The notes below the pieces were generated by a model. That model did no database searches, was not told where the DNA came from, and saw only the letters and a program-made list of their open reading frames with translations. Both the position numbers and the translations under genes were made by a program. From Paenibacillus chibensis (GTDB lineage: Bacteria; Bacillota; Bacilli; Paenibacillales; Paenibacillaceae), in NCBI RefSeq assembly GCF_004001045.1, contig NZ_BIMK01000027.1, positions 62,001 through 126,000 of the forward strand: a stretch of 64,000 nucleotides of DNA, read 5' to 3'. Below are positions 1-8,406 of this stretch, piece by piece. Numbering within the stretch: the stretch's first letter is position 1; each line of letters starts with the position of its first letter.

Positions 1-135
1 CATGCCGCTTAACGCGGATAGCATATATTTAGGCCCTTCGAACAGCCCCGCTGCGGTAAGGATCGCATATAAGCTGTCCGTAAAGGATTTCGATTCTCTT
101 TGGACGACGAGATCATGCAAAATAACACCGGACAT
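1..135 (-). CDS. Partial CDS, unknown function (N-terminus only)
   Basis: Only the first 45 codons are in the window; the gene runs off the left edge. The start ATG overlaps the stop codon of the WYL regulator gene (TGATG), so translation is probably coupled and the two genes form one operon. The N-terminus begins MSGVILHDLVVQ and contains no recognisable motif. I do not recognise the family. The open frame and the stop/start overlap support a real gene. Confidence 0.5.
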   Translation of the reverse strand, partial: MSGVILHDLVVQRESKSFTDSLYAILTAAGLFEGPKYMLSALSGM

Positions 136-1046
136 CACAGCATCTCCTCTCCGTTTAGGCGGCTCAATACCTGTTCGCACCGAGCCTGCAGCCTTGCCCT
201 TAGCCATTTGGGCGCATCCAGCCGCTGCCAGGCTGCCTGCATCAGCTGCTGCATAAAAGACTCCGTATCATAAAAATCAATCTCATACAGAAGCTCTCCG
301 ACCGGTCTCGCCGCGTATCCAAACCACGTTGCTTCCTCCAGCTCATGGATCAGCTTGATTCTGGCCGTAAACGGCTTTATGGCCGGGAGATCGCGCTCGA
401 CCACCGCGGCGTCCTGCTCATCCCTATCCTCAAACAGACGGGACGTAACCTGTAAATCCATGATCCCGTCGACCCTGTACAGCCGCTTCCTGCTCCCGTC
501 CGTGCCATAAGCCGCCACGTAATCCGCGTTGTATTTCGACACGAGCTGTACCGGACAAATATCCAGCCTCGACTCCCCGGCCTCATCGCGGTAGCGGATA
601 TGGACGATTGCCCGGTGTGAAATCGCGAATGCAAGCTGCCCGTTGATTTCGATCAGGCGCGGCTGCGCTTCGAAGAATGGCAGCTGTCCGAAAGATTCGG
701 GCGGCTCTTCCCCCGTAAAGCGGCTGAGCAGATGCGCGACCCGTTGAACCCTTGACGGCTGATCGCTGCTGTACTGCCCGTACTTTCGCGCCAAAAAGCT
801 CAGCACGTCCTTTTCTTCTTCCGTTATGTATAAATGAGGCAGCACATAGGTCTTATCCTCGTAGCTGTATCCCCGGTGTTTTGCGATGTATAGAAGCGGA
901 GCGCGCAGGGAAACGGCCATGTACTCGATATCCCGCTGCGCCTGCCTCCTGGATATTTCAAACTGTAGGGCCATATCCTTGCTGCTCGGGTAATGTCCTT
1001 CCCGGATGCGTTGATCAAACCAATGAATCCTGTGCATGTTGCTCAT
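135..1046 (-). CDS. WYL-domain transcriptional regulator
   Basis: 303 aa. The N-terminus (about residues 5-45) looks like a DeoR-type winged helix: a short basic region, then SKDMALQFEISRRQAQRDIEYM. The C-terminal two thirds match the WYL sensor layout, including an internal region with YRVDGI and a C-terminal WFGYAARPVGELLYEI stretch. WYL proteins usually bind DNA through the N-terminal helix and sense nucleic acids or small ligands through the WYL fold. The following gene starts inside its stop codon, so it probably regulates or is co-transcribed with that gene. Its targets are not evident. Confidence 0.8.
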   Translation of the reverse strand: MSNMHRIHWFDQRIREGHYPSSKDMALQFEISRRQAQRDIEYMAVSLRAPLLYIAKHRGYSYEDKTYVLPHLYITEEEKDVLSFLARKYGQYSSDQPSRVQRVAHLLSRFTGEEPPESFGQLPFFEAQPRLIEINGQLAFAISHRAIVHIRYRDEAGESRLDICPVQLVSKYNADYVAAYGTDGSRKRLYRVDGIMDLQVTSRLFEDRDEQDAAVVERDLPAIKPFTARIKLIHELEEATWFGYAARPVGELLYEIDFYDTESFMQQLMQAAWQRLDAPKWLRARLQARCEQVLSRLNGEEML

Positions 1047-1179
1047 ATTCCGGCTCCCCCTTCTCCCGCAGATGGAACCCTGCGTTTCTATTGAAGCATC
1101 TGCAGGTCCAGGGTTTCAAGCCATTTTTTTCCTGTTTTCCGGCAAGAAACGGATGCCTTTCGAGCATACAGCCCGTTTT

Positions 1180-1374
1180 TCAAAGCTTCGTCCCGGCGGC
1201 GTCGATTCTTACTTGATCTGCTTTGAAACATTTTTTGCACACTTTAAGGGCTGTACCGTCCTTAGCCGTGCGCGTATAGAGCAGCTTGATCCGCTTGCTG
1301 TCGCACACAGGGCAGGTTCCGCGGCCTCTGGACGGCAGGCTCCACAGAATGCGCCCTCTTTTGGTTTTTGCCAT
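1180..1374 (-). CDS. Small zinc-ribbon protein
   Basis: 64 aa, basic. It has two Cys pairs, CPVC at residues 21-24 and CKKC at 46-49, the spacing of a treble-clef or zinc-ribbon knuckle. The N-terminus (MAKTKRGRILWSLPSRGRG) is rich in Arg/Lys, as in small nucleic-acid or ribosome-associated proteins. The start is supported by GGGAGGTGAG six bases upstream of ATG. The function is unknown; nucleic-acid or ribosome binding is only an inference from composition. Confidence 0.7.
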   Translation of the reverse strand: MAKTKRGRILWSLPSRGRGTCPVCDSKRIKLLYTRTAKDGTALKVCKKCFKADQVRIDAAGTKL

Positions 1375-1662
1375 GGTTGTCTCACCTCCCTTCCGTCAGG
1401 TATCCGTACACAGCCCCATTATAGGCCAGAAGGTACGACATAAAATGTCGCATCAAAATATATTTTCCGGGCTGGCACTCCGGTCCCAGACTCATCCGTC
1501 TGTCCCAGATTCGGCATGACCATCTTCCCATTTTCGGAAATATCCGTTTAAACGCGGACCCAGCCGGGTAAAGAAAAAAAGAACCGGATGGGCAGCAAGC
1601 CGTCACTGGTTCATACATACTTACCTGTGAAAGTTAAAGGACCTGCATGAGGAGGAAAGAAA

Positions 1663-1809
1663 ATGATGAACGTTCCGCAAATGATGCCCTTTCACCATGC
1701 TTATCCAAGACCTCAGGTTGCAGCGCAGCCCAAAAAGGACCCCTCTATGGAGAAGCCTATGTCCTTTAAGGAAGTGTTGATGGACAAGCTGAACCAGAAA
1801 CGGCCTTGA
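1663..1809 (+). CDS. Small 48-aa protein of unknown function
   Basis: A short reading frame, MMNVPQMMPFHHAYPRP and onward, ending NQKRP. It is preceded by a strong Shine-Dalgarno sequence (GGAGGAAAG) and followed about 70 bp downstream by an intrinsic terminator, so it looks like a complete small transcription unit. The peptide is Met/Pro/Lys-rich with no transmembrane segment and no signal peptide. I do not recognise the family. The combination of ribosome site, ORF and terminator is the main evidence. Confidence 0.55.
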   Translation: MMNVPQMMPFHHAYPRPQVAAQPKKDPSMEKPMSFKEVLMDKLNQKRP

Positions 1810-1879
1810 TTACATTACGACCATCGTATATCCCGCCTTGTGAGTGGCCTCCCCTTCCACACACAAGATTGTTGTTAAA

Positions 1880-1911
1880 AGAGCGACTGCAGATGCAGCC
1901 GCTCTTTTTTT
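1880..1911 (+). terminator. Intrinsic terminator after the 48-aa gene
   Basis: Stem AGAGCG-A-CTGCA pairing with TGCAG-C-CGCTCT, followed by a run of seven T. It ends the small upstream gene and separates it from the GntR unit. Confidence 0.75.
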
Positions 1912-1954
1912 ACGTGCAAAAGGTTTCTTTCGCTATTTACACCTTAATGTTACA

Positions 1955-1979
1955 TCTGTTATATTTGTAGTATAACAGA
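1955..1979 (+). promoter_or_regulatory. Palindromic operator upstream of YtrA-type regulator
   Basis: A 9-bp perfect inverted repeat (TCTGTTATA ... TATAACAGA, 7-bp spacer) lies 38 bp before the GntR start codon and overlaps the best -10-like sequence (TATAAC). GntR/YtrA-family repressors typically bind such AT-rich dyads in their own promoter. Autoregulation is inferred. Confidence 0.6.
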
Positions 1980-2016
1980 CATAACTAAATTCATTTTCCG
2001 AAAGAAGGGGCCTTCT

Positions 2017-2415
2017 ATGATCATCCGTCTGGATATGCAGTCGGATCTTCCCATTTATTCGCAGCTCATGAACCAGATTATCGAGGGAATTGCCAGCGGC
2101 GAGCTGCAGCCTGGAGAAGATCTGCCCTCCGTGCGCAGTTTGGCATCGGATATCGGCGTCAATTTGCATACGATCAACAAAGCTTACACGCTGCTGAAGC
2201 AGGAAGGCTTTATCCAGATACACCGGCAAAAGGGCGTCGTCATCAATCCTGATGGCATGCCGGGGATTACGCCGGAATATGAACAGAAGCAATCGGAGCA
2301 GCTCAGGCCGATGATCGCCGAGGCGATCTGCCGCAGCATGAGCAAAGAACGGCTGCTTCATATCGTATCATCGATTTACGAAGACATCTCGCACGCCGAA
2401 AAGGGGAATGCCTAA
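2017..2415 (+). CDS. GntR-family regulator, YtrA subfamily
   Basis: 132 aa, the short form of GntR that lacks a large effector domain. Residues about 10-75 form the winged helix (IYSQLMNQIIEGIASGEL, PGEDLPSVRSLASDIGVN, TINKAYTLLKQEGF), as in YtrA-type repressors. A palindromic operator lies in its promoter. Its stop codon overlaps the start of the next gene (TAATG), which encodes a membrane protein, the usual YtrA arrangement with an exporter or membrane gene under its control. That partner appears frameshifted. Confidence 0.88.
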   Translation: MIIRLDMQSDLPIYSQLMNQIIEGIASGELQPGEDLPSVRSLASDIGVNLHTINKAYTLLKQEGFIQIHRQKGVVINPDGMPGITPEYEQKQSEQLRPMIAEAICRSMSKERLLHIVSSIYEDISHAEKGNA

Positions 2416-3514
2416 TGTTCTGGATCTCTGCCTTACTGACTGTCGTCATGCTGATTCCTATCTGCATCACGCTGATTGCCATGCCGTTCCTGACCCGGGA
2501 AACCGTCAGCTTCGGCGTTTCGTCAGCGAGGAAATGTATCACAGCCCGAAGCTCCGCCGGTTGCGGAAGCAATACGCCTGGATCAGCGGCGGACTGTATA
2601 CCGTGCTGCTTGCCGCATGCCTGGTGATGCTGTTATCGGCTGACGAAGCTCAGCAGCCTTACGTCTTGACCTCGTATATTACCGGGACGGTCATCTGCTC
2701 CGTAGCGATGAACCTGATTTACTACTTCAACATGAAAAAATTGAAAGCTTCTATGCCGCAAGCGGTGATGGAAACCGGTAAAATCGCCATCGACACCCGT
2801 TTCCGCAGCCATAAAATGACCATTTCCAACCGCTGGTTCGCGTTTCATATCGCCGTCATGCTCATCAGCGCTATACTGGCCCTAATCAACTATGATCAAT
2901 TCCCAGCCAACCTGGCCATGAAATTCGACTGGCAGGGCGAAGTGACGCGATCCGTGCCAAAATCCATCCGGACGGTGTTGGGGCCGAATCTGATGCAGCT
3001 GGTCATGATCGCGCTCTTCATGTTCATCAACCGCATGATTCTGAAAAGTAAACAGCAGATTAATCCCGATCATCCGGAGCTGTCCGCCCGCCGGAATGCC
3101 ATATTCCGCCTTCGCTGGTCAATGTTTAACGCGGCTGCGGCGATGATCATGGTGCTCCTGTTTTCCTTTATCCAGCTCAACATGAGATTCGAGCTGCATG
3201 GGAGCATCGTCATGCTGGTCAGCCTGCTGATGCCGGCGCTTGTAATCATCATGGCCTTAATTTTCTCGCTCACAACCGGGCAGGGCGGACGCCGAATCGG
3301 CGGATCGACGGCAATCGGTACAGGGAGAACCGCGGCCAATGATGACCGGTTCTGGAAGCTCGGCTCCATCTATTTCAACCCCGGAGACCCGGCCCTATTC
3401 GTAGAAAAGCGCATGGGGATCGGCTGGACCGTCAACTTCGCCCGTCCGGCCGCCTGGATGGTGCTCGTCATTACGCTGGTTGTTGTGTCTGTCGCTGCTT
3501 ACTTTGCCGGTTAA
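2415..3514 (+). pseudogene. DUF1648/DUF5808-type membrane protein gene, frameshifted
   Basis: The true start is the ATG overlapping the gntR stop. That frame encodes MFWISALLTVVMLIPICI and continues to GVSS at about codon 36, then becomes nonsense and stops at 2627. The frame one base over continues sensibly from GTCAGCGAGGAAATG (2522) as VSEEMYHSPKLRRLRKQYAW to 3514. Adding one base near 2520-2522 restores GVSVSEEM and a continuous protein of about 366 aa. The downstream part has several transmembrane segments, a DUF1648-like NYDQFPANLAMKFDWQG segment and a DUF5808-like C-terminus (RMGIGWTVNFARP). It is either a real one-base deletion or a sequencing error. Confidence 0.75.
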
Positions 3515-3661
3515 GCAATTCGCTTGACGTTTTAAAGGAACTCTACCGCCCGCAGCCCATTTCTGATTTAACGGCATCCTGACGATCATCGCGTGCTTCT
3601 CCCGAGTCAAAGGATGCCCTCCATCATTCTGTAGTCATTCGTCTTCCAAGGAGGATTAAAC

Positions 3662-5068
3662 ATGCCGAAAAAAAGTTCAGAAACGATCAAGGCTGACGCG
3701 GCTTCTATTGCCCTGGCCCTCTCTCTGCCCGCAGTCGCCAATGCGGCGGATTTCCAGCCGGAAGCAGCTGCCGGCCGGGAAAGCGCTGACGGTTCATCCA
3801 TTTCAGATAGCAACGCGGAGAGCTTCTTCGAGGAGCTGCGAAACGGAGACGGCTCCAAGGCGGCTGGCTTTATGAGCCCCGCGTTGAAGCAGGCTATTCC
3901 GGTACAGACCCTGGATATGCTGTGGGGCAATTACGAGAAGCTGTACGGCAAGACGGGAACCGCTCAACCTCTCCGCACGGCGCAGGATAATGCGGTTCAT
4001 CATAATGTCATCTACACGCTTCAGTTGGGTCAGGTCCCTTTGACTGTCACGCTGCGATCGGATAACAGCGGGCAGATCGATGATCTGTACCTCTCGCCTG
4101 TCAGCGCAGCGGGGTACCAAAAACCTGCGTATGATCATCCTTCCGCGTATACGGAACAGGAAGTACGCATTGGAAAAGGCGATCTCGCTCTGCCAGGGAC
4201 GTTGACCTTGCCTGCAGGCGAAGGACCCTTCGCTGCCGTGGTGCTTGTTCACGGCTCCGGCCCGCAGGACCGCGATACGTCCATAGGCGCTGCCAAGCCG
4301 CTGCGTGACCTGGCTGTCGGTCTGGCGGCCAAGGGCATTGCTGTGCTTCGATACGACAAGGTGACGTATGAGCATACCTTCAAGGTTGCGGCCGATTCCA
4401 AGTTCACGCTGCACAAGGAAACCGTGAATGACGCTATAGCCGCAGTCAAGCTGCTGAAACAAACCCCGGAAATCGATGCGGGACGGATCTTCGTCGCCGG
4501 TCACAGCCAAGGCGGCTTCGCCATGCCGCTGATCCTCGCGGCCGACCCGGATCACGATATTGCGGGCGCCGTCCTGCTATCCGGCCCGAGCACTAGCTTT
4601 GCCGACACCCTTATCGATCAGCAGCAGGAGCTGGTCAAACGGATCAAGGCGTTGGGACAGGATCCTGCACCGTATGAACAACAGGCTGCCGTCTGGAACG
4701 GTATCGCCAATCTCGTCAACGACCCTCAGTATACGGCGGATCATATGCCGGATTCGTTCCCGTTGTCCCCTGCCTACTGGTGGTTCGAGCAGAAAAATTA
4801 CAAGCCGGCCGAAATGGCGCAAACGCAGCGGATTCCTATGCTGATCCTGCAGGGCGAAAATGACTGGCAGGTGACGATGAAGCAGTTTGACGGGTGGAAA
4901 AACGCCTTGGAGAACCGCAAAGACGTCGAATTCAAATCGTATCCGCGCATGAACCATCTGCTTGCCGACGTTGACGGCGTATCCACCGGCGGGGAATACG
5001 CCATGCCTTCCAACGTATCGCCTCAGCTCATTCACGATATCGCCGCTTGGGTGAATAAGCGGAAATAA
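3662..5068 (+). CDS. Secreted alpha/beta hydrolase with N-terminal DUF3887-like domain
   Basis: 468 aa. It has a weak signal peptide (residues 1-29, ending AVANA-A), then a region of about 100 residues typical of DUF3887 (FFEELRNGDGSKAAGFM), then an alpha/beta-hydrolase domain from about residue 165. The oxyanion motif HGSGPQDRD is near 197, the nucleophile elbow GHSQGG gives Ser282, and Asp401 (QGENDW) and His432 (RMNHL) complete the triad. This layout is common for extracellular esterase or peptidase-like hydrolases of Firmicutes; the substrate is unknown. AGGAGG precedes the start. The signal core is short and contains an acidic residue before it, so export is probable but not certain. Confidence 0.8.
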   Translation: MPKKSSETIKADAASIALALSLPAVANAADFQPEAAAGRESADGSSISDSNAESFFEELRNGDGSKAAGFMSPALKQAIPVQTLDMLWGNYEKLYGKTGTAQPLRTAQDNAVHHNVIYTLQLGQVPLTVTLRSDNSGQIDDLYLSPVSAAGYQKPAYDHPSAYTEQEVRIGKGDLALPGTLTLPAGEGPFAAVVLVHGSGPQDRDTSIGAAKPLRDLAVGLAAKGIAVLRYDKVTYEHTFKVAADSKFTLHKETVNDAIAAVKLLKQTPEIDAGRIFVAGHSQGGFAMPLILAADPDHDIAGAVLLSGPSTSFADTLIDQQQELVKRIKALGQDPAPYEQQAAVWNGIANLVNDPQYTADHMPDSFPLSPAYWWFEQKNYKPAEMAQTQRIPMLILQGENDWQVTMKQFDGWKNALENRKDVEFKSYPRMNHLLADVDGVSTGGEYAMPSNVSPQLIHDIAAWVNKRK

Positions 5069-5177
5069 ACCGATTGCCGGCCCTCCATCTCAACCGTCCT
5101 GGGATGGATTTCCTGCCCATTCTCTGGGATAATGAACACATGCTATTGTTCATTTTCTTATAGGGAGGTCTTTTTCG

Positions 5178-7163
5178 ATGAGTGAAAAACGCGTGATGAC
5201 AGCGGGCGACCTGTACCGCATGCACTGGGTTAGCGATCCTGCAGTCTCTCCTGAAAACGGGGCGGCTGCGTACATACTGAAGTCGGTGAGCACCAAGCAT
5301 GACGGGTATGTGACCCAAATCCGTCTGATCCAGCCGGATGGAAGCAGCGACGCACCCTTCACCGCAGGCGAGCAGGACGGAGCGCCGCAGTGGTCCCCTG
5401 ACGGTTCACAGCTCGCCTTTCTCCGCAAGAAAGGCGATGCCCGCCAGGTATGGCTGCTGCCGGCGCATGGCGGCGAAGCACAGGCGGTGACCGATCTCAA
5501 ACATGGTGTAAGCGCTTATAAATGGTCGCCGGATGGAAGCGCCCTGCTGCTGAAGGCGGAGGCTCCGGATGGAGAGGAAGAAAAGACGGACTCGAAGGAC
5601 GCGCTGCCCGAGGAAAAAATCGTGGACCGCATCCGGTATAAAGCTGACGGCGCGGGCCTGATGGGCAGCCGCAGAACGCATTTATTCGTCTTTGATATCG
5701 CATCGGGAACGGGTGAACAGATCACGTCCGGCGCTTTGGATATCGGCGCCTTCGCATGGTCGCCGGACGGGACGGCCATCGCGTATACGACGGAGCTGCC
5801 TACAGAGGACATCCCGGATGCCGATCTCAGACCCACCAATGACCTGTATGTCACAGACCGTAAAGGCGGCACACCGCGTCAGCTGACGGACGGCAAAATC
5901 AGCATCGGACATGTCAGCTATACCCCTGACGGCAAATCCATTCTGATGCTCGCCGACGACCTGTCCTGCGGTTATGCAACATTGACCCGCATCTACCTGA
6001 TTCCGGCGGAAGGCGGCGAGTACAGAGCGCTGTACACCGACCTGGACATCCAGCTCGGTCACAGCGCCGTGAGTGACATGCGTGCGGGCGCCGGGACGCC
6101 GCCGGTATACAGCCATGATCAGCGGTCCGTCTTTATCCAGGTCAGCCAGAACGGCCGCGTGGAGGTGGCCCGCTTCGCGCTGGACGGCTCCGACTATGAG
6201 ATTATGGCCGGCGGCGATCGCGAAATCTACCAGTTCGCGCTGACGCCGAGCGGCGATCTCATTCTCGCTGCGGCCGATCCTCTGCATCCGGGAGATCTGT
6301 TCCGTTTGGATCTCGCCAGCGGCACCGAAACCCGCCTGACCGACTGCAACGCGGGGCTCTGGAGCGAGCTTCTGCTGAGCGAGCCTGAGGAATTCCGGTT
6401 CACGGCCGGCGACGGCTGGCCGATGCAGGGTTGGATCATGAAGCCGATCGGCTTCAAGGAGGGCTCCAAGGTGCCTGCCGTTCTGGAAATCCACGGCGGT
6501 CCGCAGGCCATGTACGGCCACACGTTCATGCATGAATTCCAGCTGCTCGCTGCCGCCGGCTTCGCGGTTTTCTATACGAATCCGCGCGGCGGGCATGGCT
6601 ACGGGCAAGTGCATGTGAACACGGTCCGCGGCGACTATGGCGGCCGGGATTATCAGGACCTGATGGAATTCACCGATTATGTGCTGAACACTTACGATTA
6701 CGTGGACGGCTCCCGTCTTGGCGTAACCGGCGGCAGCTACGGCGGCTTTATGACCAACTGGATCGTCGGTCATACGGACCGCTTCCAAGCGGCCGTAACC
6801 CAGCGTTCGATTTCGAACTGGCTGTCGTTCTACGGCGTCAGCGATATCGGCTATCACTTTACGGAGGATCAAATCTGGGGCAATGCCTGGGATGATGTGG
6901 AGAAGCTGTGGAAGCACTCTCCGCTGGCTTACGTGGGCCATGTGAAGACCCCGCTGCTGGTTCTTCACGGCGAGCAGGACTTGCGCTGTCCGATCGAGCA
7001 GGGTGAGCAGATGTTCGTCGCCCTGAAGCGTCTGGGCAAAAAAACGCAGCTCATCCGCTTCCCGGGCGCGGACCACAATCTGTCCCGAAGCGGCAACCCG
7101 CATCTGCGGACCCGCCGCCTCACCCATATCGTGCGCTGGTTTGAAGAGAATATCGAGCGATAA
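5178..7163 (+). CDS. S9-family serine peptidase (acylaminoacyl-peptidase type)
   Basis: 661 aa, usual length for the family. Residues about 1-390 form a beta-propeller with repeated WSPDG and TPDG motifs (TolB/WD40-like blades); the C-terminal 260 residues are the prolyl-oligopeptidase catalytic domain. Catalytic residues are Ser520 in GGSYGG, Asp601 in HGEQDLRCP and His633 in GADHNLS. There is no signal peptide, so it should be cytoplasmic and degrade short peptides or remove blocked N-terminal residues. The ribosome site GGGAGG precedes ATG. It is followed by a strong terminator. Confidence 0.92.
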   Translation: MSEKRVMTAGDLYRMHWVSDPAVSPENGAAAYILKSVSTKHDGYVTQIRLIQPDGSSDAPFTAGEQDGAPQWSPDGSQLAFLRKKGDARQVWLLPAHGGEAQAVTDLKHGVSAYKWSPDGSALLLKAEAPDGEEEKTDSKDALPEEKIVDRIRYKADGAGLMGSRRTHLFVFDIASGTGEQITSGALDIGAFAWSPDGTAIAYTTELPTEDIPDADLRPTNDLYVTDRKGGTPRQLTDGKISIGHVSYTPDGKSILMLADDLSCGYATLTRIYLIPAEGGEYRALYTDLDIQLGHSAVSDMRAGAGTPPVYSHDQRSVFIQVSQNGRVEVARFALDGSDYEIMAGGDREIYQFALTPSGDLILAAADPLHPGDLFRLDLASGTETRLTDCNAGLWSELLLSEPEEFRFTAGDGWPMQGWIMKPIGFKEGSKVPAVLEIHGGPQAMYGHTFMHEFQLLAAAGFAVFYTNPRGGHGYGQVHVNTVRGDYGGRDYQDLMEFTDYVLNTYDYVDGSRLGVTGGSYGGFMTNWIVGHTDRFQAAVTQRSISNWLSFYGVSDIGYHFTEDQIWGNAWDDVEKLWKHSPLAYVGHVKTPLLVLHGEQDLRCPIEQGEQMFVALKRLGKKTQLIRFPGADHNLSRSGNPHLRTRRLTHIVRWFEENIER

Positions 7164-7233
7164 GCCGTCGATAAATAAATCAAACGGCGTACTTTCATAA
7201 AGGCCTGAGACGCTGTTTCTGATCTATTTAAAG

Positions 7234-7267
7234 AAAGACCACTGGAGAACAATCCAGTGGTCTTTTT
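7234..7267 (+). terminator. Intrinsic terminator after the S9 peptidase gene
   Basis: Perfect 13-bp stem (AAAGACCACTGGA and its complement) with a 6-base loop and a T run. It lies between convergent genes, so it may act in both directions. Confidence 0.85.
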
Positions 7268-7355
7268 GCGTATACATCCATTCTGTCTCCTGGTCAGAGA
7301 GACGGGAACGAGGCTATTGCCGCTGCCCGCACATTTCAATCCCGTTTCTGAAGCG

Positions 7356-8096
7356 TTATAGCATCAAGCCCATTTCATGGGCAGCCTCCTTGAGCACAGG
7401 GGCGAATTCATGCAGCGTTTCGCTTGAAATCCGGCCGACAGGTCCGGACACGGACAGGGCCGCCGCCACGACGCCGCTGCGGTTCACGATCGGCACGGCA
7501 ACCGCGGCCGCGCCCGGCTCCCGCTCCTCAAAGCTCGTTGCGTATCCGCGCTCGCGGATCTCCTCCAGCATGCGCATGTACGAGCCGGGATCCGGCATAT
7601 CCGGCCATTCGGGATCCTGAAACAGCTCCTCCTGGTCTTCCTTCGACGCGAAGGCAACCAGCACCTTGCTTGAAGCCCCGACGTACAAAGGAAGCCGGGC
7701 CCCGACCTGGGCTACTCTGCGGATCGCCTGGTTGCTCTGTACGGCCTGGATCCGCAGGCGGTCCTTGCCGTCCCTGAGATACAGGCTCACCGTCTCGCCA
7801 AGCCGATCGCGCAGGCGCTCCATCCCCCGGAGGAACAGGACCGCAGGATCGTCGCTTTTGGATAAATGCGTGGACAATTCCCATACCTTCAGTCCCAGGC
7901 GGTATTTCTCCGTTGCCGCATCCCGCACCACAAAGCCCTTTTCTTCGAGCGTGGTCAGCAGACGATGCACCGTGCTTTTATGAAGATGAATCTGACCGGC
8001 AATTTCCGTCAGTCCAAGCTCGCTGCTTCTCGTAAAACACATCAATATATCAAGTGCGCGCTCGACGGCGCGTACGGTCAGTTTGCGGTCTTCCAT
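7356..8096 (-). CDS. IclR-family transcriptional regulator
   Basis: 246 aa, the usual IclR length. The N-terminal winged helix has VRAVERALDILMCF and the recognition-helix stretch LHKSTVHRLLTTLEEKGF; the C-terminal ligand-binding domain has GASSKVLVAF and REPGAAAVAVPI, both characteristic of IclR effector domains. IclR proteins usually control catabolism of aromatic or sugar-acid substrates. No catabolic operon is next to it, so the target is unclear. A palindrome in its promoter suggests autoregulation. Confidence 0.9.
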   Translation of the reverse strand: MEDRKLTVRAVERALDILMCFTRSSELGLTEIAGQIHLHKSTVHRLLTTLEEKGFVVRDAATEKYRLGLKVWELSTHLSKSDDPAVLFLRGMERLRDRLGETVSLYLRDGKDRLRIQAVQSNQAIRRVAQVGARLPLYVGASSKVLVAFASKEDQEELFQDPEWPDMPDPGSYMRMLEEIRERGYATSFEEREPGAAAVAVPIVNRSGVVAAALSVSGPVGRISSETLHEFAPVLKEAAHEMGLML

Positions 8097-8116
8097 TCAA
8101 GCTCCCGCCCCTCTTA

Positions 8117-8137
8117 ATGTTTCACCACATGAAACAT
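8117..8137 (-). promoter_or_regulatory. Palindrome upstream of iclR-type gene
   Basis: An 8-bp perfect inverted repeat (ATGTTTCA / TGAAACAT, 5-bp spacer CCACA) lies 20 bp upstream of the regulator start. Position and symmetry suggest an autoregulatory operator. The rest of the 310-bp gap (8097-8406) shows no gene; it holds the two divergent promoters. Confidence 0.5.
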
Positions 8138-8406
8138 GGTTACAATAATTATATGAAATTCAACGCCCAAAGTCTACTTTTTCGGTAAAATACGCGCACT
8201 TACCATAGAAGGCGGAGAAGATGTCCATCTTCTATTACATTTCATTTACAAATGGGCCTGGCTGATTGACATTAGGCGTCCCACAGCATAGGATATAGAG
8301 TAAAATTTTATCTGTTTCCGTTTTTGTACCTACAAGATAAACTATAACTATATAATTTGAACGAAGTTCATTTTATTTAGCAATTTTGATCTAAGGAGGG
8401 GCTAGC

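Noticed and set aside
2408..2521. ATG at 2408 as the start of the DUF1648-type protein (MPNVLDLCLTDCRH)
   Set aside because: Overlaps the GntR gene, has no family-like sequence, and the ATG at 2415 in another frame gives the expected membrane N-terminus.
5682..7127. Long 481-codon minus-strand open frame opposite the S9 peptidase
   Set aside because: Shadow frame caused by GC-biased third positions; no ribosome site or family-like sequence.
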